Part shown: positions 46,414 through 57,060 of the stretch, piece by piece
Layout of the letters: each line of letters starts with the position of its first letter
Position numbering within the stretch: the first letter of the stretch is position 1
DNA from: Marinomonas fungiae
GTDB taxonomy: Bacteria > Pseudomonadota > Gammaproteobacteria > Pseudomonadales > Marinomonadaceae
Direction of reading: 5' to 3'
Assembly (NCBI RefSeq): GCF_001418205.1
Contig: NZ_LIQF01000006.1
Location: 204,464 to 268,463, forward strand
Length of the DNA: 64,000 nt
Made by a program: the position numbers and the translations under genes
The notes under the pieces: model-generated
Databases searched by the model: none
Told to the model about the DNA's origin: nothing
The model's input: only the letters and a program-made list of their open reading frames with translations

Positions 46414-47694
46414 TTAACCGTTAAGCTTTTCCAACAAGCTTGCGACCAGCGCATCATTTGCGCAAGAGGTCTGTTCACCCGTTTGCATGTCTTTTACTTG
46501 CACAACACCTTCAGCCACTTCACTTTCACCTAGAATTAGGGTGAAACGAGCACCTGATTTATCGGCTTTCTTCATTTGGTTTTTAAAGTTACCGCCACCA
46601 CAATGGCGTAGAACGGTCCAACCTTGACCAGCATTACGTAACGCTTCGGCCACAACAAACGATTGAAGTTCCGCCTCATTACCAAAGCTCACCACAAAGA
46701 TATCGGTCGTGTCTTTGGCTTCAGACGGAATTAACTCAAGCGTTTCTAATAGTAGTACTAAACGCTCAACCCCCATGGCAAAACCCACTGCGGGCGTTGC
46801 ACGGCCACCTAGCTGCTCTACAAGGCCATCATAACGACCGCCCGCACACACTGTCGCTTGTGCACCTAGGTGTGATGTTACCCATTCGAATACGGTTTTA
46901 CCGTAATAGTCTAATCCACGCACTAACTTACGATTGATCACGAATGGCACATCGTTGGCTTTTAAAATCGCCTGTAGACGCTCAAAGTGCTCACGAGACT
47001 CTTCATCGATGTAATCTGCTAAACTAGGCGCATTGGCCAACACTTTCTGTGTCGCTTCATCTTTTGAATCCAGAATACGCAACGGGTTTGTTGTCAGACG
47101 ACGCTGACTGTCTTCGTCTAGCTGATCTTTAAATTCTGTTAGATATTCAACCAGCGCCGCTTTAAAAGCTTCACGGGCCGCAGCCACACCTATGGTGTTT
47201 AGCTGAAGCTCTACATGCTCAAGCAAACCCAGCTTTTTCCAAAGGCGTGCGGTCAAGATAATCAACTCGGCATCAATATCCGGTGTCGCCATACCAAAGG
47301 ATTCCACACCAATTTGGTGGAATTGACGGTAACGACCTTTTTGCGGACGCTCGTAACGGAACATTGGGCCAACATACCAAAGACGTTGCGTTTGGTTAAA
47401 TAGCAACCCCGCCTGATCTGCGGCACGCACACAACTTGCCGTACCTTCTGGACGAAGTGTCAACGATTCACCATTACGATCATCAAAGGTGTACATCTCT
47501 TTTTCAACGATATCCGTTGTCTCACCCACGCCACGTTTGAACAATTCGGTATGTTCAACGATTGGGAAACGGATCTGCTGATAACCGTAGCCACTAACCA
47601 CTTCAGTAACTGTTTTCTCGAGGTACTGCCAAACAGACGATTGACCCGGCAGAATGTCATTCATTCCGCGAATTGCTTGTACTTTACGACCCAC
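46414..47694 (-). CDS. hisS: Histidyl-tRNA synthetase
   Basis: 426 residues. Class II motif 1 and 2 regions are seen ([29 protein letters not shown]), with the histidine-specific [15 protein letters not shown] and the class II motif 3 [16 protein letters not shown], then the anticodon-binding domain (about 335-420). The start is GTG preceded by AAGGG. It follows ispG by 11 bases. Confidence 0.97.
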   Translation of the reverse strand: MGRKVQAIRGMNDILPGQSSVWQYLEKTVTEVVSGYGYQQIRFPIVEHTELFKRGVGETTDIVEKEMYTFDDRNGESLTLRPEGTASCVRAADQAGLLFNQTQRLWYVGPMFRYERPQKGRYRQFHQIGVESFGMATPDIDAELIILTARLWKKLGLLEHVELQLNTIGVAAAREAFKAALVEYLTEFKDQLDEDSQRRLTTNPLRILDSKDEATQKVLANAPSLADYIDEESREHFERLQAILKANDVPFVINRKLVRGLDYYGKTVFEWVTSHLGAQATVCAGGRYDGLVEQLGGRATPAVGFAMGVERLVLLLETLELIPSEAKDTTDIFVVSFGNEAELQSFVVAEALRNAGQGWTVLRHCGGGNFKNQMKKADKSGARFTLILGESEVAEGVVQVKDMQTGEQTSCANDALVASLLEKLNG

Positions 47695-47705
47695 TATTCG
47701 TGCCC

Positions 47706-48818
47706 TTATGACTTAGCGATAAGATTGGATTCTTCTTTTTCTTTGGCGGCGGCTTTTTCTCGAATCATACGTTCAAGATCGTCTACCAAAGTTTCGTTTT
47801 TAACTTTTGTGTTCGGTTTACCGTCTAGGTACACCAAGTTGTTTGGTGAGCCTCCCGCAAGGCCAAGGTCGGCCTCTTTTGCTTCTCCGGGGCCGTTTAC
47901 CACACAACCGATCACCGCCACATCCATTGAGACCTTGATGTCTTCTAGACGTTCTTCCAGTTCGTTCATGGTTTTCACCACATCGAAGTTCTGACGTGAA
48001 CAACTAGGGCAAGCAATGAAGTTGATACCACGATTACGCAGCTTCAAACTACGCAGCATGTCCCAACCCACTTTCACTTCCTGAACAGGATCAGCGGCTA
48101 AAGACACGCGTAAAGTATCACCGATACCATCCATCAACAGCAAACCTAAACCGATTGACGATTTTACCGTGCCAGAGCGAAAGCCACCCGCTTCAGTGAT
48201 CCCCAAATGCAACGGGTTATCAATTTGCGATGCGATCTTGCGATATGCCTCAACTGTCATGAAGATATCAGACGCTTTTAGGCTGAGTTTGAATTCTTGG
48301 AAATCTAATTCATCAAAGTATTCGATTTGACGAAACGCCGATTCAACTAACGCATCCGGAGTGGGCTCACCATACTTCTTCTGTAGATCTTTCTCTAAAG
48401 AGCCGGCATTAACACCAATACGGATCGGGATGTTTTTGTCGCGAGCACAATCCACGACCGCACGCACACGATCTTTGTTACCAATGTTGCCAGGGTTGAT
48501 ACGTAAACAGTCAACGCCGTATTCAGCAACCTTCAAAGCAATTTTATAATCAAAGTGAATGTCCGCTACCAATGGGACAGAGACTTGTTCACGAATAGCT
48601 TTAAATGCTTCAGCGGCGTCCATTGAAGGCACCGACACACGAACAATGTCCGCACCCGCGTCTTGGATAGCACGAATTTGTGCAACCGTAGCAGCCACAT
48701 CACAGGTTTCTGTGTTGGTCATACTTTGCACACTAATAGGTGCACCGCCGCCAACCGGTACATTGCCAACCATAATTTGACGTGATTGGCGGCGTTTAAT
48801 AGGCGATTCGAAATGCAT
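47706..48818 (-). CDS. ispG: 4-hydroxy-3-methylbut-2-enyl diphosphate synthase IspG
   Basis: 370 residues. It makes HMBPP in the non-mevalonate isoprenoid pathway. The [4Fe-4S] ligands are CPSC and GCVVNGPGE, and the TIM-barrel phosphate site contains [14 protein letters not shown]. It lies between rodZ and hisS, a conserved order. Activity depends on the Fe-S assembly machinery encoded later in this window. Confidence 0.97.
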   Translation of the reverse strand: MHFESPIKRRQSRQIMVGNVPVGGGAPISVQSMTNTETCDVAATVAQIRAIQDAGADIVRVSVPSMDAAEAFKAIREQVSVPLVADIHFDYKIALKVAEYGVDCLRINPGNIGNKDRVRAVVDCARDKNIPIRIGVNAGSLEKDLQKKYGEPTPDALVESAFRQIEYFDELDFQEFKLSLKASDIFMTVEAYRKIASQIDNPLHLGITEAGGFRSGTVKSSIGLGLLLMDGIGDTLRVSLAADPVQEVKVGWDMLRSLKLRNRGINFIACPSCSRQNFDVVKTMNELEERLEDIKVSMDVAVIGCVVNGPGEAKEADLGLAGGSPNNLVYLDGKPNTKVKNETLVDDLERMIREKAAAKEKEESNLIAKS

Positions 48819-48826
48819 GCTTATCT

Positions 48827-49831
48827 CTATTTAAGCTCAAATCGAGCTAGGTCTTTGCGTACGTAAGAGGAGAAATCAAACGCTTCCCCTTTATAAATAA
48901 ATTTAGACACGCCTCGCGCGTAACCTAAGGTTACTCGATAAGGTGCTTGGCCATCTAATTCAAGGCTAGAGCCTGCAGTTTTTACACCAGAAAACAAAAC
49001 ACGGCCACTACTGTCTCGAATTTGAGTCCAGCAGTCCGCAGAAAACTGAATAACAATGTCATGACTCGCCACAGCTGGCTCAGGTGTCTCAACTTGAACA
49101 ACAGGCGCCACTTCTGGCTCACGTGTTGCTTCCTCTACTTGTTCAGGATCTACACCAGCATCTTCTAGTAGTGCAATGGTCTCAGCAGACAACCCGGTCA
49201 CAACGTCAGCGCCAGAGCCTTGAGCAAGCGTTGCCGCAGTGTCGGCCAGCTCGGAAAAGTCGACATTGCTATCAAGCTCGGCTGGTTCAGGCTCAGATTT
49301 ATCTTCTGCCGCCGCAAGACTGTCTAGGTTAGACGAGGCTTCACTCGCCTCTAGCTGAGTATTGTCCTCGCTAATTTGTTCTTGCTGCGCAGCAGCATAG
49401 GCTTCTTCAGGTTCCGAAGATTGTGATGGCCACCAAAAAATCACAAAGCCAATGATGGCGATGATGATAAAGGAAACAATGATGAAGATAGGGTCACGGC
49501 CGGAGGACTGAACTTGAACATTGTCCACTGGGCGTAGGTGACTTTCTTTGACCAATTGTTGCTGGTCAAACGCTTCAAGTACGGGATTATGATCTAACCC
49601 TAAAAGTCGACAATAGCTTTTTAAATAGCCGCGGGCAAAAGTAGCTGAGCGAAAACGCGTAAAAGCACCATCTTCTAACGCATATACACTGTCTATAGAA
49701 AGCTTTAGTTCTGTAGCTACTTGGCGCTCATCAAGTGCCAAGCTTAGACGTTTCGCTCTGAGAATTTGACCAATATCCAAACTCTTTTTACCTGATTCAG
49801 GAGCGATATCCATCTCTAATTCGGTTGTCAT
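48827..49831 (-). CDS. rodZ: Cell-shape protein RodZ
   Basis: 334 residues: an N-terminal Cro/CI-type helix-turn-helix (about 18-90; [19 protein letters not shown]) that binds MreB in RodZ, a membrane helix (about 113-133; [20 protein letters not shown]), an acidic Ala/Glu-rich periplasmic linker, and a C-terminal DUF4115 beta domain (about 255-334; [18 protein letters not shown]). It links MreB to the wall-synthesis machinery. It precedes ispG by 8 bases. Confidence 0.94.
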   Translation of the reverse strand: MTTELEMDIAPESGKKSLDIGQILRAKRLSLALDERQVATELKLSIDSVYALEDGAFTRFRSATFARGYLKSYCRLLGLDHNPVLEAFDQQQLVKESHLRPVDNVQVQSSGRDPIFIIVSFIIIAIIGFVIFWWPSQSSEPEEAYAAAQQEQISEDNTQLEASEASSNLDSLAAAEDKSEPEPAELDSNVDFSELADTAATLAQGSGADVVTGLSAETIALLEDAGVDPEQVEEATREPEVAPVVQVETPEPAVASHDIVIQFSADCWTQIRDSSGRVLFSGVKTAGSSLELDGQAPYRVTLGYARGVSKFIYKGEAFDFSSYVRKDLARFELK

Positions 49832-50083
49832 GGTGTTACCTTGGTATAGCAGGCTGAAAGCGCTGAGCTACCCAAATGTATGGTCAGTTCCGAGCAATGG
49901 ATCGCAGCGGCTGACAAAGTGGTAGCGTAACCAGTCCAATGTAGCGGACTTAAAATGCCTGAAATTAATAAAAAGCGCTTTCTTTTATTCGCTTCGTATT
50001 AAATCAAGATTGCGCCCGCCCAGCAAACCTATCACGCGAAAATGATGAAAATCTTTTCTATCAACGGCAATTTTTTGAGTGAA

Positions 50084-50119
50084 TCTGACGTATTGCTGAC
50101 AAGACACCAATACGTCAGA
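50084..50119. other. Perfect 12-bp hairpin in the rodZ-rlmN gap
   Basis: TCTGACGTATTG (50084-50095) pairs with CAATACGTCAGA (50108-50119), loop 12 bases. On the plus strand it is followed by GCTTTTTGTG, resembling a terminator of an unknown plus-strand transcript. On the minus strand, downstream of rlmN, there is no T-run. The rest of the 310-base gap (49832-50141) holds no gene I can support. Confidence 0.5.
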
Positions 50120-50141
50120 GCTTTTTGTGTCAAAAACTGAT

Positions 50142-51257
50142 TTATTCCGATACTTCTCGTAACTCAATGTATTTCTGTGAACGACGCGTTTTATCTAAGA
50201 AATCGCCCACCAGTTGTCCACAAGCCGCATCAATATCATCACCACGAGTAGTCCGCACTGTCACCGTATAACCGTCATCTGCCAAGATTTTCTGGAAGCG
50301 ACGAGTTTGGTTGTTCGACGGCTTCTCATACCCTGAATGCGGGAATGGGTTGAATGGAATCAAGTTGATCTTACACTCTAAGTTTTCCAGCAACTTAGAC
50401 AACTCACGTGCATGCTCTTCCTGATCGTTGACACCCGCCATCACTGTATACTCAATGGTGATATGACGTTTGTCAGGCAAGTTATCTAGGTAGAACTGAC
50501 AGGCTTCTAAAAGCTCTTCGATTGGGTACTTCTTATTGATCGGCACCAATTCGTTGCGCAATTCGTTATTCGGCGCGTGCAGAGAAATCGCCAACGACAC
50601 ATCGGTACGTTTTACCAAGTCGTAAATACGCGGCACCACACCCGATGTACTTAAAGTCACACGACGTTTCGACAAGCCGTAGGCGTTGTCATGCATCATC
50701 AGCGTCATCGCATCGACCACTGGCTCGAAGTTCATCAGTGGCTCCCCCATTCCCATCATCACCACGTTGGTCACGCGGCGCGGACCACTTGGATCCATTG
50801 GACCAAAGGACTTGATTGCGATCCAAACTTGACCGATGATTTCTGCGGCCGTTAGGTTACGGTTAAAGCCCTGTTTACCAGTCGAACAGAAGCTACAGTC
50901 CAAAGAGCAACCAACCTGAGACGAGACACACAGAGTCGCTCGATCGCCATCCGGAATCAGAACCGCTTCAACACAGTTATTTTGGCCACCTTCAGTACGA
51001 ATAATCCACTTACGTGTGCCATCAGTAGAAATGTTCTGCGACACGATTTCCGGGGCACGGATTTCGCAGATATTTTCCAACTTAGCGCGCAATTTCTTAC
51101 TAACATCCGTCATTTCCTCGAAGGACTCAGCGCCCTTCTGATGAATCCATTTCATCACTTGGGTGGCACGGAATTTCTTCTCACCAATCGACTCAAAGAA
51201 TTCGATGAGTTTATCTGGCGAGAGGCCGAGTAGGTTTACTTTTTGGGTGTCAGTCAT
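50142..51257 (-). CDS. rlmN: Dual-specificity 23S rRNA/tRNA m2A methyltransferase RlmN
   Basis: 371 residues. The radical SAM motif CSLDCSFC (CxxxCxxC) and the C-terminal methyl-carrying Cys region (DIDAACGQL) are intact, together with [12 protein letters not shown]. It methylates A2503 of 23S rRNA and A37 of some tRNAs. It lies downstream of ndk, with two hairpins between. The pilF/pilW gene often found between rlmN and rodZ is missing here. Confidence 0.96.
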   Translation of the reverse strand: MTDTQKVNLLGLSPDKLIEFFESIGEKKFRATQVMKWIHQKGAESFEEMTDVSKKLRAKLENICEIRAPEIVSQNISTDGTRKWIIRTEGGQNNCVEAVLIPDGDRATLCVSSQVGCSLDCSFCSTGKQGFNRNLTAAEIIGQVWIAIKSFGPMDPSGPRRVTNVVMMGMGEPLMNFEPVVDAMTLMMHDNAYGLSKRRVTLSTSGVVPRIYDLVKRTDVSLAISLHAPNNELRNELVPINKKYPIEELLEACQFYLDNLPDKRHITIEYTVMAGVNDQEEHARELSKLLENLECKINLIPFNPFPHSGYEKPSNNQTRRFQKILADDGYTVTVRTTRGDDIDAACGQLVGDFLDKTRRSQKYIELREVSE

Positions 51258-51295
51258 AGGTATTCAATCGTTTCGCTTAAAGCGTTAAGTGTAGA

Positions 51296-51334
51296 CAAAA
51301 AAGCTTCTGAAAAGGGATTACGCTTTTCAGAAGC
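51296..51334 (-). terminator. Terminator of ndk
   Basis: A perfect 12-bp stem, GCTTCTGAAAAG/CTTTTCAGAAGC (51303-51314 with 51323-51334), is followed on the minus strand by TTTTTTG. A second GC-rich hairpin, GCGGGCC/GGCCCGC, lies at 51347-51363. Confidence 0.83.
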
Positions 51335-51411
51335 CTCTGCAAAGAAGCGGGCCATAGGCCCGCTCCCTCTAAACCATCTTATCTAAATTGAAAAGGTAGG
51401 TCTTAAATCAA

Positions 51412-51819
51412 TTACTTACCGAAGAAGTAAGCAACTTCACGTGCAGCAGACTCAACAGAGTCAGAACCGTGAACAGCGTTCGCATCGATAGACTCAGCGT
51501 AATCAGCACGTAGTGTGCCAGCCGCTGCTTCTTTAGGGTTAGTAGCACCCATTAGTTCACGGTGACGTAGAACAGCGCCTTCGCCTTCAAGAACAGATAC
51601 TACAACTGGACCAGAAGTCATGAATGCAACTAGGTCTTTGTAGAATGGACGTTCTTTGTGCTCAGCGTAGAAACCGCCCGCTAGCTCGTCGTCTAGTTGA
51701 ATCATTTTAGCTTCAACGATTTTCAGACCAGCACGCTCAAAACGAGAGTAGATTTCACCGATTACGTTTTTAGCAACAGCATCTGGCTTGATGATAGATA
51801 GAGTGCGTTCTAGCGCCAT
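51412..51819 (-). CDS. ndk: Nucleoside diphosphate kinase
   Basis: 135 residues. It balances nucleoside triphosphate pools by a phospho-histidine mechanism; the active-site His is His117 in [18 protein letters not shown] near the N terminus and [11 protein letters not shown] are family signatures. The ATG at 51819 follows TTTGGAG at good spacing. Four extra in-frame residues upstream have no ribosome site. It lies between the iscS end and rlmN. Confidence 0.97.
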   Translation of the reverse strand: MALERTLSIIKPDAVAKNVIGEIYSRFERAGLKIVEAKMIQLDDELAGGFYAEHKERPFYKDLVAFMTSGPVVVSVLEGEGAVLRHRELMGATNPKEAAAGTLRADYAESIDANAVHGSDSVESAAREVAYFFGK

Positions 51820-51974
51820 GTTAAACTCCAAATTTGAATTTCAATGGTCACGCGATATTGCATGACCGACTAATAACTTTAAGCGTGCGGATTATACGCA
51901 TGTCTTTATGAAATTTGTATGTATCCACGGCGTTTTTTTAGGCAAAAAGACGAAAATACGCATTTTTAAACAAT

Positions 51975-53126
51975 TTATGCACCACGCAACTGGGACACTG
52001 CGTTTTTCACCGTTTCAATAACGAAATCAATCTCTTCTGCCGTGGTAAAACGCCCAACCGACATACGTAAAGATGCGTGCGCTAATTCGTCTGACAAGCC
52101 AATCGCACGCAGCACATAGGATGGCTCAAGACTTGCTGAGGTGCATGCAGAGCCAGAAGATAGCGCCACATCAGCAAGCGACATCAACAAAACTTCGCCT
52201 TCTACACCATCGAAGCCGACATTGATCACACCTGCGACACGGTTTTCAGAATCGCCATTTAGATGCACGCCCGGCATTTCAGATAATCCCTGCCACAGCT
52301 TTTCACGAAGCGCCGTAATACGCTCGCAATCTGCCTGCATATCGGCCTTGGCGATGGCAAAGGCTTCACCCATCCCAACAATTTGGTGCGTCGGCAAGGT
52401 GCCAGAACGCATACCGCGCTCATGACCACCGCCATGCATTTGCGCTTCTAGCTTCACCTTCGGCGAACGACGCACATACAACGCACCAATGCCTTTTGGA
52501 CCGTAGGTTTTATGAGCCGTTAAGGACATCAGATCAACGTTCATCGCATTGACATCAATAGCGACCTTACCTGTGGTTTGCGCAGCATCTACATGCAAGT
52601 AAATGCCACGAGCACGGGCTTCCTTACCAATTGCCGCAATATCCGTCACTACACCCAACTCATTATTGCCGTGCATCAGAGACACTAAAATGGTGTCTTC
52701 GCGTAACGCGGCAATGACGCTATCAACAGTGATTTCACCGTGAGCATTCGGCTCAAGGTAAGTGACTTCAAAGCCTTCTTTCTCAAGCTGACGGCAAGGG
52801 TCTAGCACCGCCTTGTGTTCAATCATTGACGTGACGATATGACGACCTTTTAGCTTGTTCGCCTGCGCCACACCTTTAATCGCCAAGTTGTTCGCCTCCG
52901 TTGCTCCGGAGGTCCAAACGATTTCACGGGCATCCGCCTCGATAAGCTCCGCCACCTGCAAACGCGCATCCTCTACCGCTTCCTCCGCACGCCAGCCAAA
53001 TAAATGCGAGCGAGAGGCAGGATTGCCGAAGTTGCCGTCTTTCGTCAGGCATTGCATCATTTTTTCCGCGACACGAGGATCAACTGGAGTGGTCGCTGAA
53101 TTGTCGAGGTAAACTGGTGTTTGCAT
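51975..53126 (-). CDS. iscS: Cysteine desulfurase IscS
   Basis: 383 residues of the class V aminotransferase fold. [15 protein letters not shown] at the N terminus, the PLP lysine in [15 protein letters not shown], and the catalytic Cys loop [17 protein letters not shown] match IscS/NifS (group I) rather than SufS. It supplies persulfide sulfur. It sits at the end of a suf operon, 41 bases after sufE, so this genome region holds two desulfurases (SufS and IscS), with no iscU or hscBA here. Confidence 0.93.
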   Translation of the reverse strand: MQTPVYLDNSATTPVDPRVAEKMMQCLTKDGNFGNPASRSHLFGWRAEEAVEDARLQVAELIEADAREIVWTSGATEANNLAIKGVAQANKLKGRHIVTSMIEHKAVLDPCRQLEKEGFEVTYLEPNAHGEITVDSVIAALREDTILVSLMHGNNELGVVTDIAAIGKEARARGIYLHVDAAQTTGKVAIDVNAMNVDLMSLTAHKTYGPKGIGALYVRRSPKVKLEAQMHGGGHERGMRSGTLPTHQIVGMGEAFAIAKADMQADCERITALREKLWQGLSEMPGVHLNGDSENRVAGVINVGFDGVEGEVLLMSLADVALSSGSACTSASLEPSYVLRAIGLSDELAHASLRMSVGRFTTAEEIDFVIETVKNAVSQLRGA

Positions 53127-53167
53127 GGAAACTCTCCGAGGTAACGCAGATTTAAAAGTAACGCGAA

Positions 53168-53593
53168 TTAAACAGATGCTTTAGCGATGGCTTGCACACG
53201 CCCCACAATCGAGCGCAGACCATTGCCACGAGTCGGGCTTAAGTGGCGCTCAAGATCTAGCTCAGAGAAATATTCGTCAATATTGAACGATAGAATTTCT
53301 GCGGGTGTTTTTTCATTGTAAGCCGCCATCACTAGACCTAGTAGGCCACGTACAATCACGGCATCACTGTCGACCGCAAAGGTCAGTACTTCACCTTTCT
53401 CTGAGTCCTGTGCACTACCCGGCTGAATCCAAACGCTACTCTGGCAGCCCTTCACTAGACGCTCAGGCGTACGCCATGCGTCATCAAACTCGGGCAGGGA
53501 TTTACCCAAGTCGATAATGTATTTGTACTTCTCTTCCCAATCATCAAAGAAAGTAATGTCGTCGATAATCTCTTCTGTTGTCGGTAAAGACAT
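53168..53593 (-). CDS. sufE: Sulfur acceptor protein SufE
   Basis: 141 residues. The sulfur-accepting Cys50 is in [10 protein letters not shown], and [19 protein letters not shown] and [12 protein letters not shown] are SufE signatures. SufE takes persulfide from SufS and activates it. It is separated from sufT by 115 bases containing a strong terminator, so it may be transcribed less or from its own promoter. Confidence 0.93.
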   Translation of the reverse strand: MSLPTTEEIIDDITFFDDWEEKYKYIIDLGKSLPEFDDAWRTPERLVKGCQSSVWIQPGSAQDSEKGEVLTFAVDSDAVIVRGLLGLVMAAYNEKTPAEILSFNIDEYFSELDLERHLSPTRGNGLRSIVGRVQAIAKASV

Positions 53594-53633
53594 AACGCCT
53601 CGCTAGGTTGAATAGTGCAATGGATGTAACGGC

Positions 53634-53670
53634 ACAAAAAGAAACGGCCAATGGTGAAAACCTTGGCCGT
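53634..53670 (-). terminator. Internal terminator between sufT and sufE
   Basis: On the minus strand, ACGGCCAAGGT and ACCATTGGCCGT (53670-53660 and 53655-53644) form an 11-bp stem with one bulged A and loop TTTC, followed by TTTCTTTTT. It should reduce transcription from sufBCDS-A-T into sufE-iscS. Confidence 0.78.
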
Positions 53671-53708
53671 CGGGTATTGTAGTCGATTTCACGTTGGAAC
53701 TGTATGCG

Positions 53709-54239
53709 TTAGAAGAACAAGCCCGCTTCGAGCTGTGCTTCTTCACTCATCATTTCTCGTGACCATGGCGGATCAAATACCAGTTCGACACTGACATTTG
53801 ACACATTAGGTACTTTAGCCACGCGATATTTTACATCGCTAACCAACACAGGCCCCATACCACAACCTGGTGCCGTTAGAGTCATTTGGATAGCAACCGC
53901 TTTATTTGTTTGGTCCACAGATACCTTGTATACCAAACCGAGCGATACCAAACTGATTGGAATTTCAGGGTCGTAAACACTATCCAGCGCTTGCCAAACT
54001 TGATCTTCTTCAATATGACCGGAGCCATCGTCACTAAAGCTCAGCACTTCCGGCTCTTGACCGATAGCATCTGCGTCAGTGCCGTCGATACGCAACATGT
54101 TTCCCTGAAAAGTCACCGTATAATTACCGCCTAACGCTTGGTTAATGGTAATAAACTGACCTTCTGGAATGGTGGTATGTTCACCGCTTGGAACTCGACG
54201 CGCTGGACATTCGCGCTGAGTGACGACCATTTTCTGCAT
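53709..54239 (-). CDS. sufT: Fe-S assembly factor SufT (DUF59/MIP18 family)
   Basis: 176 residues. The C-terminal MIP18-like domain (about 80-170) includes SVYDPEIPISLVSLGLVY and LTAPGCGMGPVLVSDVKYRV, with the conserved Cys. The N-terminal extension (PEGQFITINQALGGNYTVTFQGNMLRI) is typical of SufT proteins. They aid maturation of Fe-S proteins, especially under iron limitation, by an unclear mechanism. It follows the A-type carrier by 4 bases. ATG at 54230 is an alternative start. Confidence 0.88.
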   Translation of the reverse strand: MQKMVVTQRECPARRVPSGEHTTIPEGQFITINQALGGNYTVTFQGNMLRIDGTDADAIGQEPEVLSFSDDGSGHIEEDQVWQALDSVYDPEIPISLVSLGLVYKVSVDQTNKAVAIQMTLTAPGCGMGPVLVSDVKYRVAKVPNVSNVSVELVFDPPWSREMMSEEAQLEAGLFF

Positions 54240-54243
54240 GCTA

Positions 54244-54597
54244 TTAATTCACACTAAAGCTTTCGCCGCAGCCGCATTCCGCAACCACATTGGGGTTATT
54301 AAATTTTACGACTTGGTTAATGCCTTCACGCACCAAGTCAATCTCTGTGCCTTTCAGTAAAGTCAGAGACTCATCGTCAATCGCTAGTTTGACACCATCA
54401 AAATCCATGATGGCATCACCATCTTGCGCTGTAGCAACGATATCCAGCACGTAAGCGTAACCCGTACAGCCACTTTCTTTAGTGCTTAGACGCACGAGAC
54501 TGCCTTCGCTTTGCGCTTTAAGTTTTGCTGCAAAAAACTTACGTGCCGCATCGGTCATAGTGACCGTTTGATTCGGATCGAATGTTTCTGTCGACAT
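54244..54597 (-). CDS. A-type Fe-S carrier (SufA/IscA-like)
   Basis: 117 residues. The three cluster-binding Cys residues are Cys44 (ESGCTGYAY), Cys108 and Cys110 (AECGCGESF). A-type proteins pass clusters or iron to apo-targets. It is placed after sufS rather than at the head of the operon as in E. coli sufABCDSE. Assignment as SufA or IscA cannot be decided from sequence alone. Confidence 0.9.
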   Translation of the reverse strand: MSTETFDPNQTVTMTDAARKFFAAKLKAQSEGSLVRLSTKESGCTGYAYVLDIVATAQDGDAIMDFDGVKLAIDDESLTLLKGTEIDLVREGINQVVKFNNPNVVAECGCGESFSVN

Positions 54598-54605
54598 AAT
54601 GCCTC

Positions 54606-55823
54606 CTAAGCCAACATCATGTGAACTTTTTTCAACGCTTTAAAGAACTGTTCAACTTCTTCAATCGTGTTATAAATCGAGAATGACATACGTGCGGTAC
54701 CTGGCACACCAAAACGCGCCATCAATGGCTGAGCGCAGTGATCACCAGTACGAATCGCCACACCTTGGCGATCAAGTAGGAAACCGATATCCGCAGGGTG
54801 ACCGTGATCCAACACAAAACTGAACGCCCCCACTTTATCGTCCGCTTCACCAATCATACGCAAGCCATCGAACTCTTTCGCAAGCTCCGTCGCACGCACC
54901 ATCAACGCTTTTTCATGTGCTGCAATATCTGCATGATCAAATGCACTAAACCAACGAATGGCTTCACCTAGAGCGATAGCGTCACCCACATTTGGGGTAC
55001 CTGCTTCAAGACGGTAAGGCAACACGTTCCAAGTGGCATCTTGCAAACTAACGGTAGCAATCATTTCTCCACCGGTTTGCCATACAGGCCACTTAGCTAG
55101 AAGCTCTTCTCTTCCCCACAAAACACCGATACCCATTGGGCCATAGATCTTGTGACCTGAGAAAGCATAGAAATCACAGCCAATGTTTTGCACATCTACG
55201 TTACCGTGAGCAATACCTTGCGCACCGTCCACCAACACCCAAGCATCAAACTTTTTCGCTTGTTCTGTCATCCATTTGATTGGATTAACCGTACCAAGCG
55301 AGTTTGAAACATGAGGGAAAGCTACCAGTTTGGTGTTTTCATTCAACAATGAAACATAGACATCCAGATCCAGCTCGCCTTTATCGGTTACTGGAACTGT
55401 TCGTAATGTCGCACCAGCGGCTTTACAAGCCTGTTGCCAAGTCACGATGTTGGCATGGTGCTCCATGCCAGTCACAATCACTTCGTCAGTGCTTTTCAGT
55501 AGCTTCGCCAAGCCGTTAGCAATCATATTGATGCCTTCGGTAGTACCGGAAGTCCAAATTACTTCTTCACGCTTTGGTGCGTTAATAAAGCCTTTGATGA
55601 TGTCGCGGGCATCCTCAAACTTACGCGTTGCCTCATCCGCAAGACGGTGCGCACCACGGTGAACGTTTGAGTTGTAACAAGAGTAGTACTCCACTAGCGC
55701 ATCAATGACACACTGCGGCTTCTGGGTTGTTGCCGCATTATCAAGATAGATAAGAGGGTTGCCATCGATTTCGCGTTTTAATATGGGAAACTGCTCGCGA
55801 ATAGCAGCGACATCAAGACTCAT
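54606..55823 (-). CDS. sufS: Cysteine desulfurase SufS
   Basis: 405 residues, group II desulfurase. YLDNAATTQKP at the N terminus, the PLP lysine in FSGHKIYGPMGIG, and the short Cys loop RTGDHCAQPLM (catalytic Cys near 364) define SufS. It needs SufE for full activity, and sufE is encoded 1 kb downstream. It follows sufD by 11 bases. Confidence 0.95.
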   Translation of the reverse strand: MSLDVAAIREQFPILKREIDGNPLIYLDNAATTQKPQCVIDALVEYYSCYNSNVHRGAHRLADEATRKFEDARDIIKGFINAPKREEVIWTSGTTEGINMIANGLAKLLKSTDEVIVTGMEHHANIVTWQQACKAAGATLRTVPVTDKGELDLDVYVSLLNENTKLVAFPHVSNSLGTVNPIKWMTEQAKKFDAWVLVDGAQGIAHGNVDVQNIGCDFYAFSGHKIYGPMGIGVLWGREELLAKWPVWQTGGEMIATVSLQDATWNVLPYRLEAGTPNVGDAIALGEAIRWFSAFDHADIAAHEKALMVRATELAKEFDGLRMIGEADDKVGAFSFVLDHGHPADIGFLLDRQGVAIRTGDHCAQPLMARFGVPGTARMSFSIYNTIEEVEQFFKALKKVHMMLA

Positions 55824-55834
55824 GGACTTCTCGC

Positions 55835-57058
55835 TTATTTCACTTCCATCTGAGCAAATCGGTCACGAATAATCGGACGTACCCATTCCGCCAATTCTGC
55901 AGTTGGCATCTGGTCGATCAACTCATTAATAAAACCAAAGCTCAACATTAGCTGTGCTTGGGAACGACTTACACCGCGCGTTTGCAGGTAGTACAGGGCT
56001 TTACGGTCGATTTCAGCGATCGTCGCCCCGTGGGCACAACGCACATCATCGGCGTAGATTTCAAGCTCGGGCTTAGTGTTGATTTCCGCTTTGTTCGACA
56101 TCAACAAGTTGCGGTTATTCAGTTCAGCCAGAGTCTTCTGTGCATCACGGTGAATATGGATACGACCATTGAATACCGCACGACTGCTATCGCCAGCGAT
56201 ACCACGAACGTTTTCTTCGGTTGTACAATTTGGCACCGCATGCTCAACGTTAGCATGCAGATCAAACAATTCAGTACCATCTAGTAAGTAGATAGCATTT
56301 AGCTTAGCGTCAGCTTTTTCACCAGCGTGAATGATATCGGTATCGATACGCTGTAGATTACTACCAAAACCAATGATACTGCTGTTTAAAGAGGCTTTTT
56401 CAAGCAGCTTAAAATGACTACCACCGATGGCAACGTTATCACCCGCCTGCAGAGCAAAACGATAATGCTCTAGGTTCGCTTCCGCACCAATCTGGTATTC
56501 TGTGTAAGCTGTTGTGAGCGAGGCACCTTGACCTTCAGCGTTCTCCACCACTTTTAGCGAAGCACCTGCTTTGATATCCACCACCACACGAATGTGACCT
56601 TGTGCACCATTACTTAACAGGTTGTTGATTCGAAGCAACTGCTCAATCGCTACGCCTTCCGCAACTGTGACTACAGCCACGTCTGCTGCAAGCACATCGT
56701 TCACTAAACCAAATACATGACGCTCAGGCTTGATCGTAGCGAACAAGCTTGATTCTTGCATTTCAATCGTTAGACCTTCGGGCAACTCTTCAGGCAGAGA
56801 AACCAACTGACCATCGACGAAAGTCAATTCAAGAAACTCAAGACCTTCAACCGCTACCGGCTCAAGCTCAGGAGATTCTTCTTTGAAAATAGCCGTACTA
56901 CGCTCAACCGCACGAAGTGGTGTGTACTTCCATGCTTCCGTTTTGCGCGTAGGCCATTGAATGTCTTTTAGTAGTGCAAGCGAAGACGCACGCTGGTCTT
57001 CAAAACCATCTTGAATGCTGTCGGCACGAGCGATGGCTTGTTGTAACCATTCACTCAT
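55835..57058 (-). CDS. sufD: Fe-S scaffold subunit SufD
   Basis: 407 residues with a right-handed beta-helix core. TRKTEAWKYTPLRAV at the N terminus and the C-terminal DDVRCAHGATIAEIDRKALYYLQTRGVSRSQA are SufD signatures, including the His that helps cluster assembly at the SufB-SufD interface. It lies 2 bases after sufC. Confidence 0.94.
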   Translation of the reverse strand: MSEWLQQAIARADSIQDGFEDQRASSLALLKDIQWPTRKTEAWKYTPLRAVERSTAIFKEESPELEPVAVEGLEFLELTFVDGQLVSLPEELPEGLTIEMQESSLFATIKPERHVFGLVNDVLAADVAVVTVAEGVAIEQLLRINNLLSNGAQGHIRVVVDIKAGASLKVVENAEGQGASLTTAYTEYQIGAEANLEHYRFALQAGDNVAIGGSHFKLLEKASLNSSIIGFGSNLQRIDTDIIHAGEKADAKLNAIYLLDGTELFDLHANVEHAVPNCTTEENVRGIAGDSSRAVFNGRIHIHRDAQKTLAELNNRNLLMSNKAEINTKPELEIYADDVRCAHGATIAEIDRKALYYLQTRGVSRSQAQLMLSFGFINELIDQMPTAELAEWVRPIIRDRFAQMEVK

Positions 57059-57060
57059 GA

